From the NCBI RefSeq assembly GCF_009765995.1, contig NZ_LMUI01000060.1, positions 194,970 to 258,969 of the forward strand: a DNA stretch of 64,000 bases, given 5' to 3'. Positions 1 to 6,779 of the stretch are shown piece by piece (position 1 is the stretch's first letter; every line of letters begins with the position of its first letter). The notes under the pieces were generated by a model. It had not been told where the DNA came from, did not search any database, and saw nothing but the letters and a program-made list of their open reading frames with translations. Made by a program: the position numbers and the translations under genes. This stretch comes from Methylocapsa sp. S129 (GTDB lineage: Bacteria > Pseudomonadota > Alphaproteobacteria > Rhizobiales > Beijerinckiaceae).

Positions 1-140
1 CAGCTTTGCAGCATCGCCTGCCGCCAGGAATTGCCGGCGTAATTGTTGGACAGCGCGATCTTCTTGCCGGACGTGTCGGCGAAAGCCGCCGTCGACAAAG
101 AAATGGCGAGCACCGACGCCAATGTTGTCGCTCGTTTCAT
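1..140 (-). CDS. Sugar-type ABC transporter substrate-binding protein, N-terminus only (partial)
   Basis: Only the first 46 codons are visible; the gene leaves the window on the left. It begins with a classic Sec signal peptide: basic MKRATT, a hydrophobic core, and an A-F-A/D cleavage site near residue 21. The mature protein starts KKIALSNNYAGNSWRQ, which is typical of periplasmic binding proteins of sugar importers. The ATG at 140 is supported by a GGAGG-type ribosome binding site on the minus strand at about 144-149. It lies downstream of the GntR regulator on the same strand, so that regulator may control it. The ligand cannot be told from this fragment. Confidence 0.75.
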   Translation of the reverse strand, partial: MKRATTLASVLAISLSTAAFADTSGKKIALSNNYAGNSWRQAMLQS

Positions 141-615
141 TTGATCCTCCCACGAAATTCATTGTTGTTCGAGATCGACCCCGCCCGGGTTTCGGTCCGG
201 TCGCGGCGACGGCCTATGCCAGCCGCTCTGACTGCTAGCGACGCACGCGCCCTGCCCCGACTTCGGGGCTGCAACGAACGGCTGTTTAGTTAAGTCTCTG
301 AGTTCGCTTGGCTCCTCCCCCTTTTTGGCTGCCCGCCGGACGCTTTGCGCGCCCGAACGGGCTGCATCCATTTCGCGCCATTAAGGCGCAATCAGACAGG
401 ATATTATGAACCTAAGGTACAATATGGCGCAGCATCGCGCAAGGGCGGCCAGGCGGCGCTCGATTCATGTCGGCGCGCCGACATCGGGAGAATGCGCATG
501 CAGGCGAGTTGCTTCGAGATTTTCGACGACCGCTTTCGCCGTCTATTCGCGCTGGCCGGCTCGTCGCCTGCGAACATGGCGGTCGGCGGGTTTCGCAGAC
601 GGAGTCCGACGGAAC
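141..615. other. Intergenic region, no gene seen
   Basis: This is the leader of the binding-protein gene that starts at 140 on the minus strand and the 3' flank of the GntR gene. Open frames here have no family resemblance and no good ribosome binding site. I see no clear terminator or operator. A promoter for the binding protein is expected but was not pinned down. Confidence 0.4.
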
Positions 616-1350
616 CTAACCCTCGCCGATTCCTGCCGAGGCCGCCGGCGCCGCGCCACGCGGAGGCGCGCCGATCAAGCCCTGTTGCAAGGCCGCCAAA
701 TAGGATTCGCGCGTGCCCAGGATGTGGCGGACGAGGATCGATTCGATGCCGACAATATCGCCCACCGCAAACGCGTCCCTGATTTGCCGGTGCTCGACGA
801 ATGAGCGGTCTTGCACCCCGACAAGCGGCCCCGACAGATGGGTCCGCAGCGTCGCGATCGGCCCCGAGGCGAGCGTATAGCTCTCTTCAAGGTAACGATT
901 GCGGCAGTTCTTGATGAACGCTTCGTGGAAAGACGTGTCCGCCCGGGAATAGGCGATGGGATCGTTGCGTCGCCTCGCCTCCTCCATGGCGGCGAGCGCC
1001 TGCTCCAGCATCGCCAGCGTCGCATCGCGTCGGCGCGCCATGGAAAAGCTCACGGCCCGCAATTCGATGACGATCCGGTATTCGCAGACATCGAGGATGT
1101 CCTGCTCGGTCGGGAAAAAGACGTAACTGCCTTTTTGCGGGATGATGTTCACCATGCCCTGCAATTGCAGCATGCTGAGCGCCTCGCGCACCGGCGTCCG
1201 GCTGACGCCAAGCTTCGTCGCCAGGCCGACCTCGGACAATTCGCTGCCCAGCGGCAGTTCGGAGTCGATAATGGCCTGCCGCAACCGCTCCGCGACAGTG
1301 ACGGTGAGCGAGCGAGGCCGATTGATGGACAGTTCGGTTGGCGAGGTCAT
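616..1350 (-). CDS. GntR-family (FadR/FCD subfamily) transcriptional regulator
   Basis: The 244-residue protein has an N-terminal winged helix (about 10-75, with the GntR pattern GVSRTPVREAL) and a C-terminal FCD ligand domain with metal-binding positions in ADTSFHEAF and the later EHRQIRDAF. Such proteins respond to small acids, often sugar acids, and usually repress neighbouring catabolic genes. An upstream in-frame start would add 46 residues of low-complexity Arg-rich sequence, so I chose the ATG at 1350. It is divergent from the aldolase/dehydrogenase pair at 1834-4066 and precedes the binding-protein gene at 140, so it plausibly controls both. A CCATATGG palindrome at 1485-1492 is a weak operator candidate. 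The effector is unknown. Confidence 0.88.
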   Translation of the reverse strand: MTSPTELSINRPRSLTVTVAERLRQAIIDSELPLGSELSEVGLATKLGVSRTPVREALSMLQLQGMVNIIPQKGSYVFFPTEQDILDVCEYRIVIELRAVSFSMARRRDATLAMLEQALAAMEEARRRNDPIAYSRADTSFHEAFIKNCRNRYLEESYTLASGPIATLRTHLSGPLVGVQDRSFVEHRQIRDAFAVGDIVGIESILVRHILGTRESYLAALQQGLIGAPPRGAAPAASAGIGEG

Positions 1351-1833
1351 GTCCCGTTCTAAGAGCCAAATGCGCTGACGCCGACCGAAACAGGCGGAAC
1401 TCCGACGCTTATGCGTTGACCGCGGCGGCGGAGACGCCCTCGCCAGCCGCGATAACCGAGGCCTTCGGGCCAATTTTCTGAATACCATATGGAAGATACA
1501 TTATCAATCCGCATGCCGCCGGGCATCGACCGCACAGGCCGCCATTGGCCGGATTATACGAACAACTGCCAAAAATGAGGCTTCAAGTTCTCGCTCACGC
1601 CTAAAAGTCTTCACCTCGCCGGCAATTATTCACTTCACGCATGTCAATTGAGTTCCATTGTTTACAAAAGCACTGCACCTCAGTTATGGAAGAGGCCGTG
1701 CCGTCGGGGCGATCCGACAAACGGCGAACGGATCAGACTGCGGCCGCTCTGCGACGCCACGACGCTTGGCCGGCGATGAACGCCTGTCGCGCCAACATCA
1801 GGCTTTGCGACCGACCGCGCCAGGAGAGATGGG
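1351..1833. promoter_or_regulatory. Divergent promoter region between GntR gene and aldolase gene
   Basis: This region must hold the promoters of the regulator (minus) and the aldolase/dehydrogenase pair (plus). The only symmetric element I noticed is CCATATGG at 1485-1492 in a locally AT-rich stretch. No RNA gene or further coding sequence is supported. Confidence 0.4.
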
Positions 1834-2637
1834 ATGTCCAACGGCAATATACTGAAGCAGCGCCTGGCGCGGAGCGAGGCGCTGTTTGGCGCCTGGCTCG
1901 AGACGGGGAGCGCCATCAACGCGGAAATCCTCGGCCATCAGGGCTTCGATTTTCTCATTCTTGATCTTGAACACGGGCACGGGGATGTCAAAGACGCGGT
2001 CGACATGCTCCGCGCCGCCGAGGGGGCCGGAACGCCCTGCATCGTTCGCGTCCCCTCGACCGATCCGGTCTTCCTCAAACGGATTCTCGACGCGGGCGCG
2101 AATTCCCTGATGATTCCTTCGGTCGAGACGGCGCAAGAAGCGGAGGCCGTCGTGCGCGCCTGCCAATATCCGCCGCAGGGACGCCGCGGCTATGCCGCGC
2201 CGCTCGTGCGAGCCTCCGCTTACGGCAAGACCGCCGATTATATGCAGCGCGCCAACAGCGAATTATTGCTGATCATCCAGATCGAGTCCGCCGAAGCCGT
2301 CCGGCGGGCGGCGGAAATCTGCGCCGTCGAAGGCGTCGATGTTCCCTTTCTCGGCGTCAACGATATGGCGGGGTCGATCGGCCGCCTGGAGCAACTGGAT
2401 AACCCGGAGGTGCGCAAACTCGTCGCGCAAGCCGAGACGGCGATGCGCGCCTGCGGTAAGCCGATGGGCACGGTGCCCAGCGCGGGCGCGACATGGCGGG
2501 AACTGCTGGAAAGCGGTTACCGCCTCGTGCCCGTGGCGAGCGACGTCAGCCTGATGCGCGACGCCGCGCTGGCCTGCGTGCGCGAGCAGCTCGGCTTCCG
2601 CGCCGGTCGCGCCAATCCGACGACGAACGCCGCTTGA
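1834..2637 (+). CDS. HpcH/HpaI aldolase family protein (2-oxo-3-deoxy acid aldolase type)
   Basis: This 267-residue TIM-barrel enzyme belongs to the class II, metal-dependent pyruvate aldolases that cleave 4-hydroxy-2-oxoacids (HpcH, GarL, RhmA relatives). Visible hallmarks are FGAWLETGSA near the start, LDLEHGHGD, RVPSTDPVFLKRILDAGA, the metal ligand Glu in IIQIESAEAV and the Asp in LGVNDMAGSIG. A GGAGAG ribosome binding site ends about 7 bases before the ATG. The FAD-dependent dehydrogenase follows 13 bases downstream, so the two likely form an operon. Together they suggest oxidation of a 2-hydroxyacid and retro-aldol cleavage, probably of a sugar acid. The exact substrate is not readable from sequence; GarL- and HpcH-type roles are both possible. 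Confidence 0.9.
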   Translation: MSNGNILKQRLARSEALFGAWLETGSAINAEILGHQGFDFLILDLEHGHGDVKDAVDMLRAAEGAGTPCIVRVPSTDPVFLKRILDAGANSLMIPSVETAQEAEAVVRACQYPPQGRRGYAAPLVRASAYGKTADYMQRANSELLLIIQIESAEAVRRAAEICAVEGVDVPFLGVNDMAGSIGRLEQLDNPEVRKLVAQAETAMRACGKPMGTVPSAGATWRELLESGYRLVPVASDVSLMRDAALACVREQLGFRAGRANPTTNAA

Positions 2638-2650
2638 GCCAGGTTTGCCG

Positions 2651-4066
2651 ATGACAAAGACCGCTCCGTCCGTCGCCATGACTGCCGGTCAGGCCGCGAT
2701 CGCACATCTTCGGGCCGCGCTGGGGGCGGCCGCGGTTCTCTCCGGCGACGACATCCCCGCGCGCAACGAACAGGATTGGAGCACGCTCGGCGCGGTCCGG
2801 CCGCTCGCCGTCGTCAGGCCGATCGATCCGCAAGGCGTCGCAACCGCGCTGCGAATTGCGTCCGAACACAAAATCGCCGTCGTTCCGCAAGGCGGCCTGA
2901 CCGGGCTGGCGGGCGGGGCCACGCCCGTCGAAGGCGCGATCGCGCTTTCGCTGGAGCGGCTTGTCGGCATCGAAGAGATTGATCCCGCGACCGCGACGAT
3001 GACGGTACGCGCCGGCACGACGCTCGAGGCGATTCAACGCGCGGCCGAGGAAGCTGGCTTTTTTTGCGCCCTCGATCTCGGCGCCCGCGGATCCTGCTCG
3101 ATCGGGGGCAATATTTCGACCAATGCCGGCGGCAATCGCGTCATCCGCTACGGCATGACGCGGGATATGGTGTTAGGGATCGAGGCAGCGCTACCCGATG
3201 GAACGCTGCTCACCAGTCTGAACAAGATGCTGAAGAACAATGCCGGCTACGACCTCAAACAATTGTTCATCGGCAGCGAGGGAACGCTCGGCGTCGTCAC
3301 GCGCGCCGTTCTGCGGCTTTTTCCCGCACCTGCCTGCACCATGGCGGCGCTGTGCGGCCTGGCGAGCTACGAGGCGGTGCTGAACCTCCTGGCGAGCGCA
3401 CGCAAATCGCTGGGGCCGCTATTGTCGGCTTTCGAGGTGATGTGGCCGGACTATTGGACGGTGGCGACCGATCGGGTGCCCGGCGTGCGCAAGCCTATCA
3501 GCGGCGCCCATGCCTTCTATGTCCTGGTTGAGGCGCAGGGCAGCGACGACAGCGATCAGACGCGATTTGACGCGTGGCTGGAAAACCTCGCCGAGACCGG
3601 CCTGATCGAGAACGCGGTGGTCGCGCGGTCGCTCGCCGACGTGAAGGCGTTTTGGGCGACGCGCGACGCGGCGGCCGAATTCAAGCAGGTCCTTGGGCCT
3701 CATTCGTCCTTCGACATCGGATTGCCCACTGCGAAAATGGACGCCTATGCGAAGGATTGCCGCGAGGCGCTCGCGGTCGAGATTCCCGGCTGCCTCAGTT
3801 TCTTCTACGGCCATATCGCCGACGGAAACATGCATATCATCGCCTGTGCGCCAGGAGGCAACCTACAGCCCTTCCACGCCATCGACGCCATCGTCTACCG
3901 GCTGGTGAAGCAGCACCAAGGGACGATCTCCGCCGAACATGGAATCGGATTGAAGAAAAAACCCTTCCTGCATTTTTCAAGGAGCCAGGAAGAGTTGGCC
4001 CTGATGAGAACCCTCAAGCGCGCGATCGATCCGGATGGCCTGCTCAATCCGGGAAAAGTGCTCTAG
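2651..4066 (+). CDS. FAD-linked 2-hydroxyacid oxidoreductase (GlcD / D-2-hydroxyglutarate dehydrogenase type)
   Basis: The 471-residue protein has an N-terminal FAD-binding PCMH domain (about 40-220; PQGGLTGLAGG, SIGGNISTNAGG and IGSEGTLGVVT are diagnostic) and a C-terminal FAD-oxidase domain with the metal-binding FYGHIADGNMHI and EHGIGLKKK motifs. Family members oxidise D-lactate, glycolate or D-2-hydroxyglutarate to the 2-oxoacid and pass electrons to the respiratory chain. A TTG six bases upstream is in frame, but the ATG at 2651 matches the family start better. It sits directly downstream of the aldolase gene, which supports a role in the same sugar-acid or hydroxyacid pathway. I cannot separate lactate, glycolate and hydroxyglutarate preference. 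Confidence 0.9.
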   Translation: MTKTAPSVAMTAGQAAIAHLRAALGAAAVLSGDDIPARNEQDWSTLGAVRPLAVVRPIDPQGVATALRIASEHKIAVVPQGGLTGLAGGATPVEGAIALSLERLVGIEEIDPATATMTVRAGTTLEAIQRAAEEAGFFCALDLGARGSCSIGGNISTNAGGNRVIRYGMTRDMVLGIEAALPDGTLLTSLNKMLKNNAGYDLKQLFIGSEGTLGVVTRAVLRLFPAPACTMAALCGLASYEAVLNLLASARKSLGPLLSAFEVMWPDYWTVATDRVPGVRKPISGAHAFYVLVEAQGSDDSDQTRFDAWLENLAETGLIENAVVARSLADVKAFWATRDAAAEFKQVLGPHSSFDIGLPTAKMDAYAKDCREALAVEIPGCLSFFYGHIADGNMHIIACAPGGNLQPFHAIDAIVYRLVKQHQGTISAEHGIGLKKKPFLHFSRSQEELALMRTLKRAIDPDGLLNPGKVL

Positions 4067-4141
4067 CGAACGTTCAGGCGCTTTGCTGACCGGTCGATTG
4101 CTTTGGTGGCGGTTTTCTCGGTGAATTCGAGCGCGGGCCTA

Positions 4142-4184
4142 TGGCGCCGCAAGAGGGATTCGAGCCCCCGCCCCTCATTACGAG
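4142..4184 (-). tRNA. tRNA-Thr(CGT) 3'-half remnant, probable attachment-site copy
   Basis: On the minus strand this reads as the 3' half of a tRNA: anticodon loop CTCGTAA (4178-4184), stem TGAGG, T-arm stems GGGGG/CCCTC around loop CTCGAAT, acceptor TTGCGGC, discriminator G and encoded CCA. The loop differs from the canonical TTCGAAT at its first base. Upstream of the anticodon loop the tRNA match stops, so it is not a complete gene. A tRNA truncated at the anticodon loop beside an integrase remnant is the classic signature of an integrated element end. The tRNA-Thr identity rests on the CGT anticodon reading and is an inference. Confidence 0.65.
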
Positions 4185-4205
4185 CTACAGATAAGATACT
4201 TTCCG

Positions 4206-4225
4206 TTGGTCATCATTTGGTCACC
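4206..4225 (+). repeat. Two 9-bp near-direct repeats, possible integrase arm-type sites
   Basis: TTGGTCATC (4206-4214) and TTGGTCACC (4217-4225) repeat with an 11-bp period between the tRNA fragment and the integrase remnant. Tyrosine integrases bind such short arm-type repeats near their attachment sites. Position and spacing fit that role, but binding is inferred. Confidence 0.4.
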
Positions 4226-4255
4226 AGCAGTCGTAACGAAACGCGCCGGAGGACA

Positions 4256-4371
4256 ATGGCGAAGCGCGCCAACACAAAACTCACGAAGCGATCGATCGAT
4301 TAGGCCGAGCCGGTTTCTCGACGTTATTTCGTCTGGGATGCGAACTCAAAGGCTTTGGAGCGAGGAAAGAC
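4256..4371 (+). pseudogene. Decayed 5' end of a tyrosine-recombinase (phage-type integrase) gene
   Basis: ATG at 4256 has a GGAGGA ribosome binding site and opens with MAKRANTKLTKRSID, a typical integrase N-terminus. It is stopped by TAG at 4301-4303. The same frame then continues with RRYFVWDA, and after a one-base frameshift near 4341 with ELKGFGARK (4342-4368), which is the next conserved block of these integrases (WDxELKGFGxR). Nothing recognisable follows, so the catalytic domain is gone. The order tRNA half, short repeats, integrase start is that of an integrated element end. Confidence 0.7.
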
Positions 4372-4532
4372 CTTAGTCGCACATAGCAGCAATCTCGGCT
4401 GCGCCCTCGAAACTCCGCGACTGGCGGAGAATAGAAGCGAGCAAAACTTCCAATACGGAGAGCTGAACATAGTTGCGTTGCGGCTTTCGCTTGGCCTCAT
4501 TTTTTCTCGATAATGGCCACCACCTCGCTCGT
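4372..4532. other. Gap between integrase remnant and LacI operator
   Basis: No intact gene is supported. On the minus strand an open stretch of about 49 codons without a start codon ends at a TAA near 4374 (last residues GAAEIAAMCD) and could be the tail of another broken gene. A small hairpin CTCCGC-gactg-GCGGAG lies at 4413-4429. Confidence 0.3.
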
Positions 4533-4567
4533 CACATGAAACCGGTTTACTAAACCGGTTTCATGTG
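4533..4567. promoter_or_regulatory. 35-bp perfect palindrome, LacI-family operator
   Basis: Two 17-base arms (4533-4549 and 4551-4567) are exact reverse complements around C4550. Each arm contains AAACCGGTTT, itself a palindrome with the central CG typical of LacI-family operators, so the site could hold two dimers or a tetramer. It abuts the lacI-type gene and overlaps an alternative ATG at 4563, which points to autoregulation and probably control of the downstream importer operon. Confidence 0.75.
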
Positions 4568-4580
4568 CTTAACTGGCGCT

Positions 4581-5660
4581 ATGAAGCAGAATTCAGCCAC
4601 CATTCGCGACGTTGCGAGCGAGGCCGGCGTGTCCCCAGCGACGGTGTCTCGCTATCTCAATAAGTCGATCGTCCTGCCGCCGGACACCGCAGCGCGGATC
4701 GAACAAGCCTGCAAGAAACTCGACTACCGGCCGAACCAATTGGCTAAGCGCCTCAGCCTCGGCAGTTCCGAATTGATCGGTCTGGTGACGCCGGAGATAG
4801 CCAATCCGTTCTTCGCCGCGCTCGCCGCCGCCGCCGAGGACGAGGCGCGCCGCGCCGGCTATGCGCTGCTGATCGTCAGCACGGGCGGCGATCCACAGAT
4901 GGAGATCGCCAACATCCAGCGGCTCGATTCCCATCATGTCGATGGTCTGATCGTGCTCACCAATCGCCCGGACGACGGCCGCTTACGCCAGATGATCACC
5001 GGCCGCAAGGACGTGGTGCTGCTCGACGAGGACGTGCCTGGCGCGGAAGTCGCGCGGATATTCGTCGACAACGAACAGGGCGCCTATGCCGCGACGCGCC
5101 ATCTGCTCGACGCTGGCCACCGCCGCATCGCCCATATCGGCGGACCGAAGGATCTGTTCAGTACGCGCGAGCGCTTCGAGGGCTTTTCGCGCGCGATGAG
5201 AGAAGCCGGCGCGCGCCTCGACGAGGCGCTCATTCGCTTTGGCGCTTACGATCGCGATTCCGGCCTCGCCGCGATTCGAGACTTTGCGAATCTGAAAGCG
5301 CCCACCGCAGTCTTCACGGGTAGCGATTACATCGCCATTGGCGTGCTCGCCGGCTTGCGCCAGATGGGACTTTCGGCGCCGCGCGATCTTTCGATCGTCG
5401 GCTTCGACGATATGCCGTTCGTCGACATGATGCATCCGCCGCTGACCACCGTGCGCCAGCCAATCGAGGGAATGGGTCGGCTCGGCGTTCGCACGCTGCT
5501 CGCTCAGATCAAAGGCGAAGCGACGGCCAGCCTTGCGCGATTGCCGGTCGAATTGGTCTTGCGAGATTCCGTAGGACCGCCGCCTTCCCCGCCATCGTCC
5601 GGAACCGCCAAGTCCCGAACGACACGACGAGCCGAGGCCCTCGGCTCGCTTGGATCCTGA
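4581..5660 (+). CDS. LacI-family transcriptional regulator of the nucleoside operon
   Basis: The 359-residue protein has an N-terminal helix-turn-helix (ATIRDVASEAGVSPATVSRY) with hinge region, then a periplasmic-binding-protein-like effector domain (SELIGLVTPEIANPFF, later AVFTGSDYIAIGVL and LSIVGFDDMPF). I chose ATG 4581 because the upstream ATG at 4563 lies inside the palindromic operator. The gene heads a run of co-directional genes for BMP-type uptake and nucleoside hydrolysis, so the effector is probably a nucleoside or nucleobase-like compound (inference). A hairpin at about 5628-5648 lies within the 3' end of the gene. The C-terminus carries an ordinary low-complexity tail. Confidence 0.9.
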   Translation: MKQNSATIRDVASEAGVSPATVSRYLNKSIVLPPDTAARIEQACKKLDYRPNQLAKRLSLGSSELIGLVTPEIANPFFAALAAAAEDEARRAGYALLIVSTGGDPQMEIANIQRLDSHHVDGLIVLTNRPDDGRLRQMITGRKDVVLLDEDVPGAEVARIFVDNEQGAYAATRHLLDAGHRRIAHIGGPKDLFSTRERFEGFSRAMREAGARLDEALIRFGAYDRDSGLAAIRDFANLKAPTAVFTGSDYIAIGVLAGLRQMGLSAPRDLSIVGFDDMPFVDMMHPPLTTVRQPIEGMGRLGVRTLLAQIKGEATASLARLPVELVLRDSVGPPPSPPSSGTAKSRTTRRAEALGSLGS

Positions 5661-5708
5661 CCGCAACGCCAACCTGTCCACGCTAACGTCAACTGGGAGA
5701 GTGTTATT

Positions 5709-6719
5709 ATGAGTGGTTCGAAGATACTAATTACCGCCGCGCTCGCAGCCGTCATCGCCGGAGGGGTTCACGCCGCCGCCGCCGCCGCGGAGAAATTCAG
5801 CGCCGTATATGTCATGAGCGATAATCTCGGCGACAAGGGCTTCAACGATTCCGCCGCGGCGGGGTTCCATCGTGCAGAAAAGGAGGGGGTGCGCATCAAG
5901 CTGCTGCAGGCCTCTCCCAGCGATCCGCAGCTCTGGCGCCAGAATCTCGAAGCAACATCGAACAGCGAAACATGGAGCGTCATCTTCACCGGTCCCGGCA
6001 TGCATGACAATCTGGCGGCTGTGGCGCCCAAGCACCCGAACCAGAAATACGTCTATTTCGATGACGAACTGCTGCTGCCGAATGTGCTCTCCGTCAAATA
6101 TGCACAGAACGAGGGCTCCTATCTCGTCGGCGCGCTCGCCGGCGTCGTAGCCTCCGACAAGACGACATTTCCGCTGGGGACCGGAGCGAAAAAAGTCGGG
6201 ATCGTCGCAGGTATGGATCTGCCGGTGATCCAGGACTTCATCCTAGGCTTCAAGCAGGGCGTCGCCACCATCGATCCGTCGATTACCGTCCAGGTCTCGT
6301 TCATCGGCAACTTCAACGATGCGCAGAAGGCTTACGAGCTGACCCGCAACATGCTGAACGGCGGCGTCGACGTCGTCTACAATGTCGCAGGACCGGCGGG
6401 GCTCGGCATTTTGAAAGCCGCCGCCGACGCCAACAAATACGCGATCGGCGTCGATTCCGACCAGAACGGCCTCTACCCGAAGAACGTCATCGCCTCGATG
6501 CTGAAGCAGATCGGCAATTCGATCTACGACACAAGCAAGCAGATCGAGGAAGGCAACGCGCCAATGGGAACGCTCGAAGTCTACGGCCTGAAGAACGACG
6601 GCGTCGCGCTCGTCTATAACGACGCGCTCGTCCCCGCCTCTGCCAAAGCCAAGGTCGAAGCCGCCAAGGCGAAAGTGCTATCGGGCGAGATCAAGGTCGA
6701 CACCGCGTTCAAAAAGTAA
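5709..6719 (+). CDS. BMP-family nucleoside-type ABC transporter substrate-binding protein
   Basis: The 336-residue protein starts with a Sec signal peptide ending in an A-A-A region near residue 27. The mature part carries the BMP/PnrA signature NLGDKGFNDSAAAGF, then IVAGMDLPVIQDFILGFKQG and GVDVVYNVAGPAGLG. BMP lipoproteins and their relatives bind purine nucleosides for ABC import; here there is no lipobox Cys, so it is likely a soluble periplasmic protein. It is followed by ATPase and two permease genes in the same order as the YufN-YufO-YufP-YufQ and BmpDEFG type importers. A strong hairpin separates it from the ATPase gene, which commonly raises the dose of the binding protein. Nucleoside specificity is inferred from family and the downstream hydrolase. 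Confidence 0.9.
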   Translation: MSGSKILITAALAAVIAGGVHAAAAAAEKFSAVYVMSDNLGDKGFNDSAAAGFHRAEKEGVRIKLLQASPSDPQLWRQNLEATSNSETWSVIFTGPGMHDNLAAVAPKHPNQKYVYFDDELLLPNVLSVKYAQNEGSYLVGALAGVVASDKTTFPLGTGAKKVGIVAGMDLPVIQDFILGFKQGVATIDPSITVQVSFIGNFNDAQKAYELTRNMLNGGVDVVYNVAGPAGLGILKAAADANKYAIGVDSDQNGLYPKNVIASMLKQIGNSIYDTSKQIEEGNAPMGTLEVYGLKNDGVALVYNDALVPASAKAKVEAAKAKVLSGEIKVDTAFKK

Positions 6720-6728
6720 GGCATTGTT

Positions 6729-6758
6729 GCAGGCGGGCGTTTTCGCACGCCCGCCTGC
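6729..6758 (+). terminator. Intercistronic hairpin (stabiliser or attenuator)
   Basis: Perfect 11-bp arms GCAGGCGGGCG (6729-6739) and CGCCCGCCTGC (6748-6758) enclose an 8-base loop. No T-run follows, so full termination is unlikely. Its place between the binding-protein and ATPase genes fits a transcript-stabilising element or partial terminator. Confidence 0.7.
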
Positions 6759-6779
6759 GCCCGATTGGAGCCTTGCGCC

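Noticed and set aside
4374..4530. About 49 open codons on the minus strand ending GAAEIAAMCD
   Set aside because: No start codon and no recognised family; it may be a broken gene tail but cannot be supported as a feature.
5628..5648. Hairpin CGAGCCGA/TCGGCTCG at the lacI-type gene end as a terminator
   Set aside because: It lies inside the coding region, has no T-run, and the importer genes follow closely; termination is not supported.
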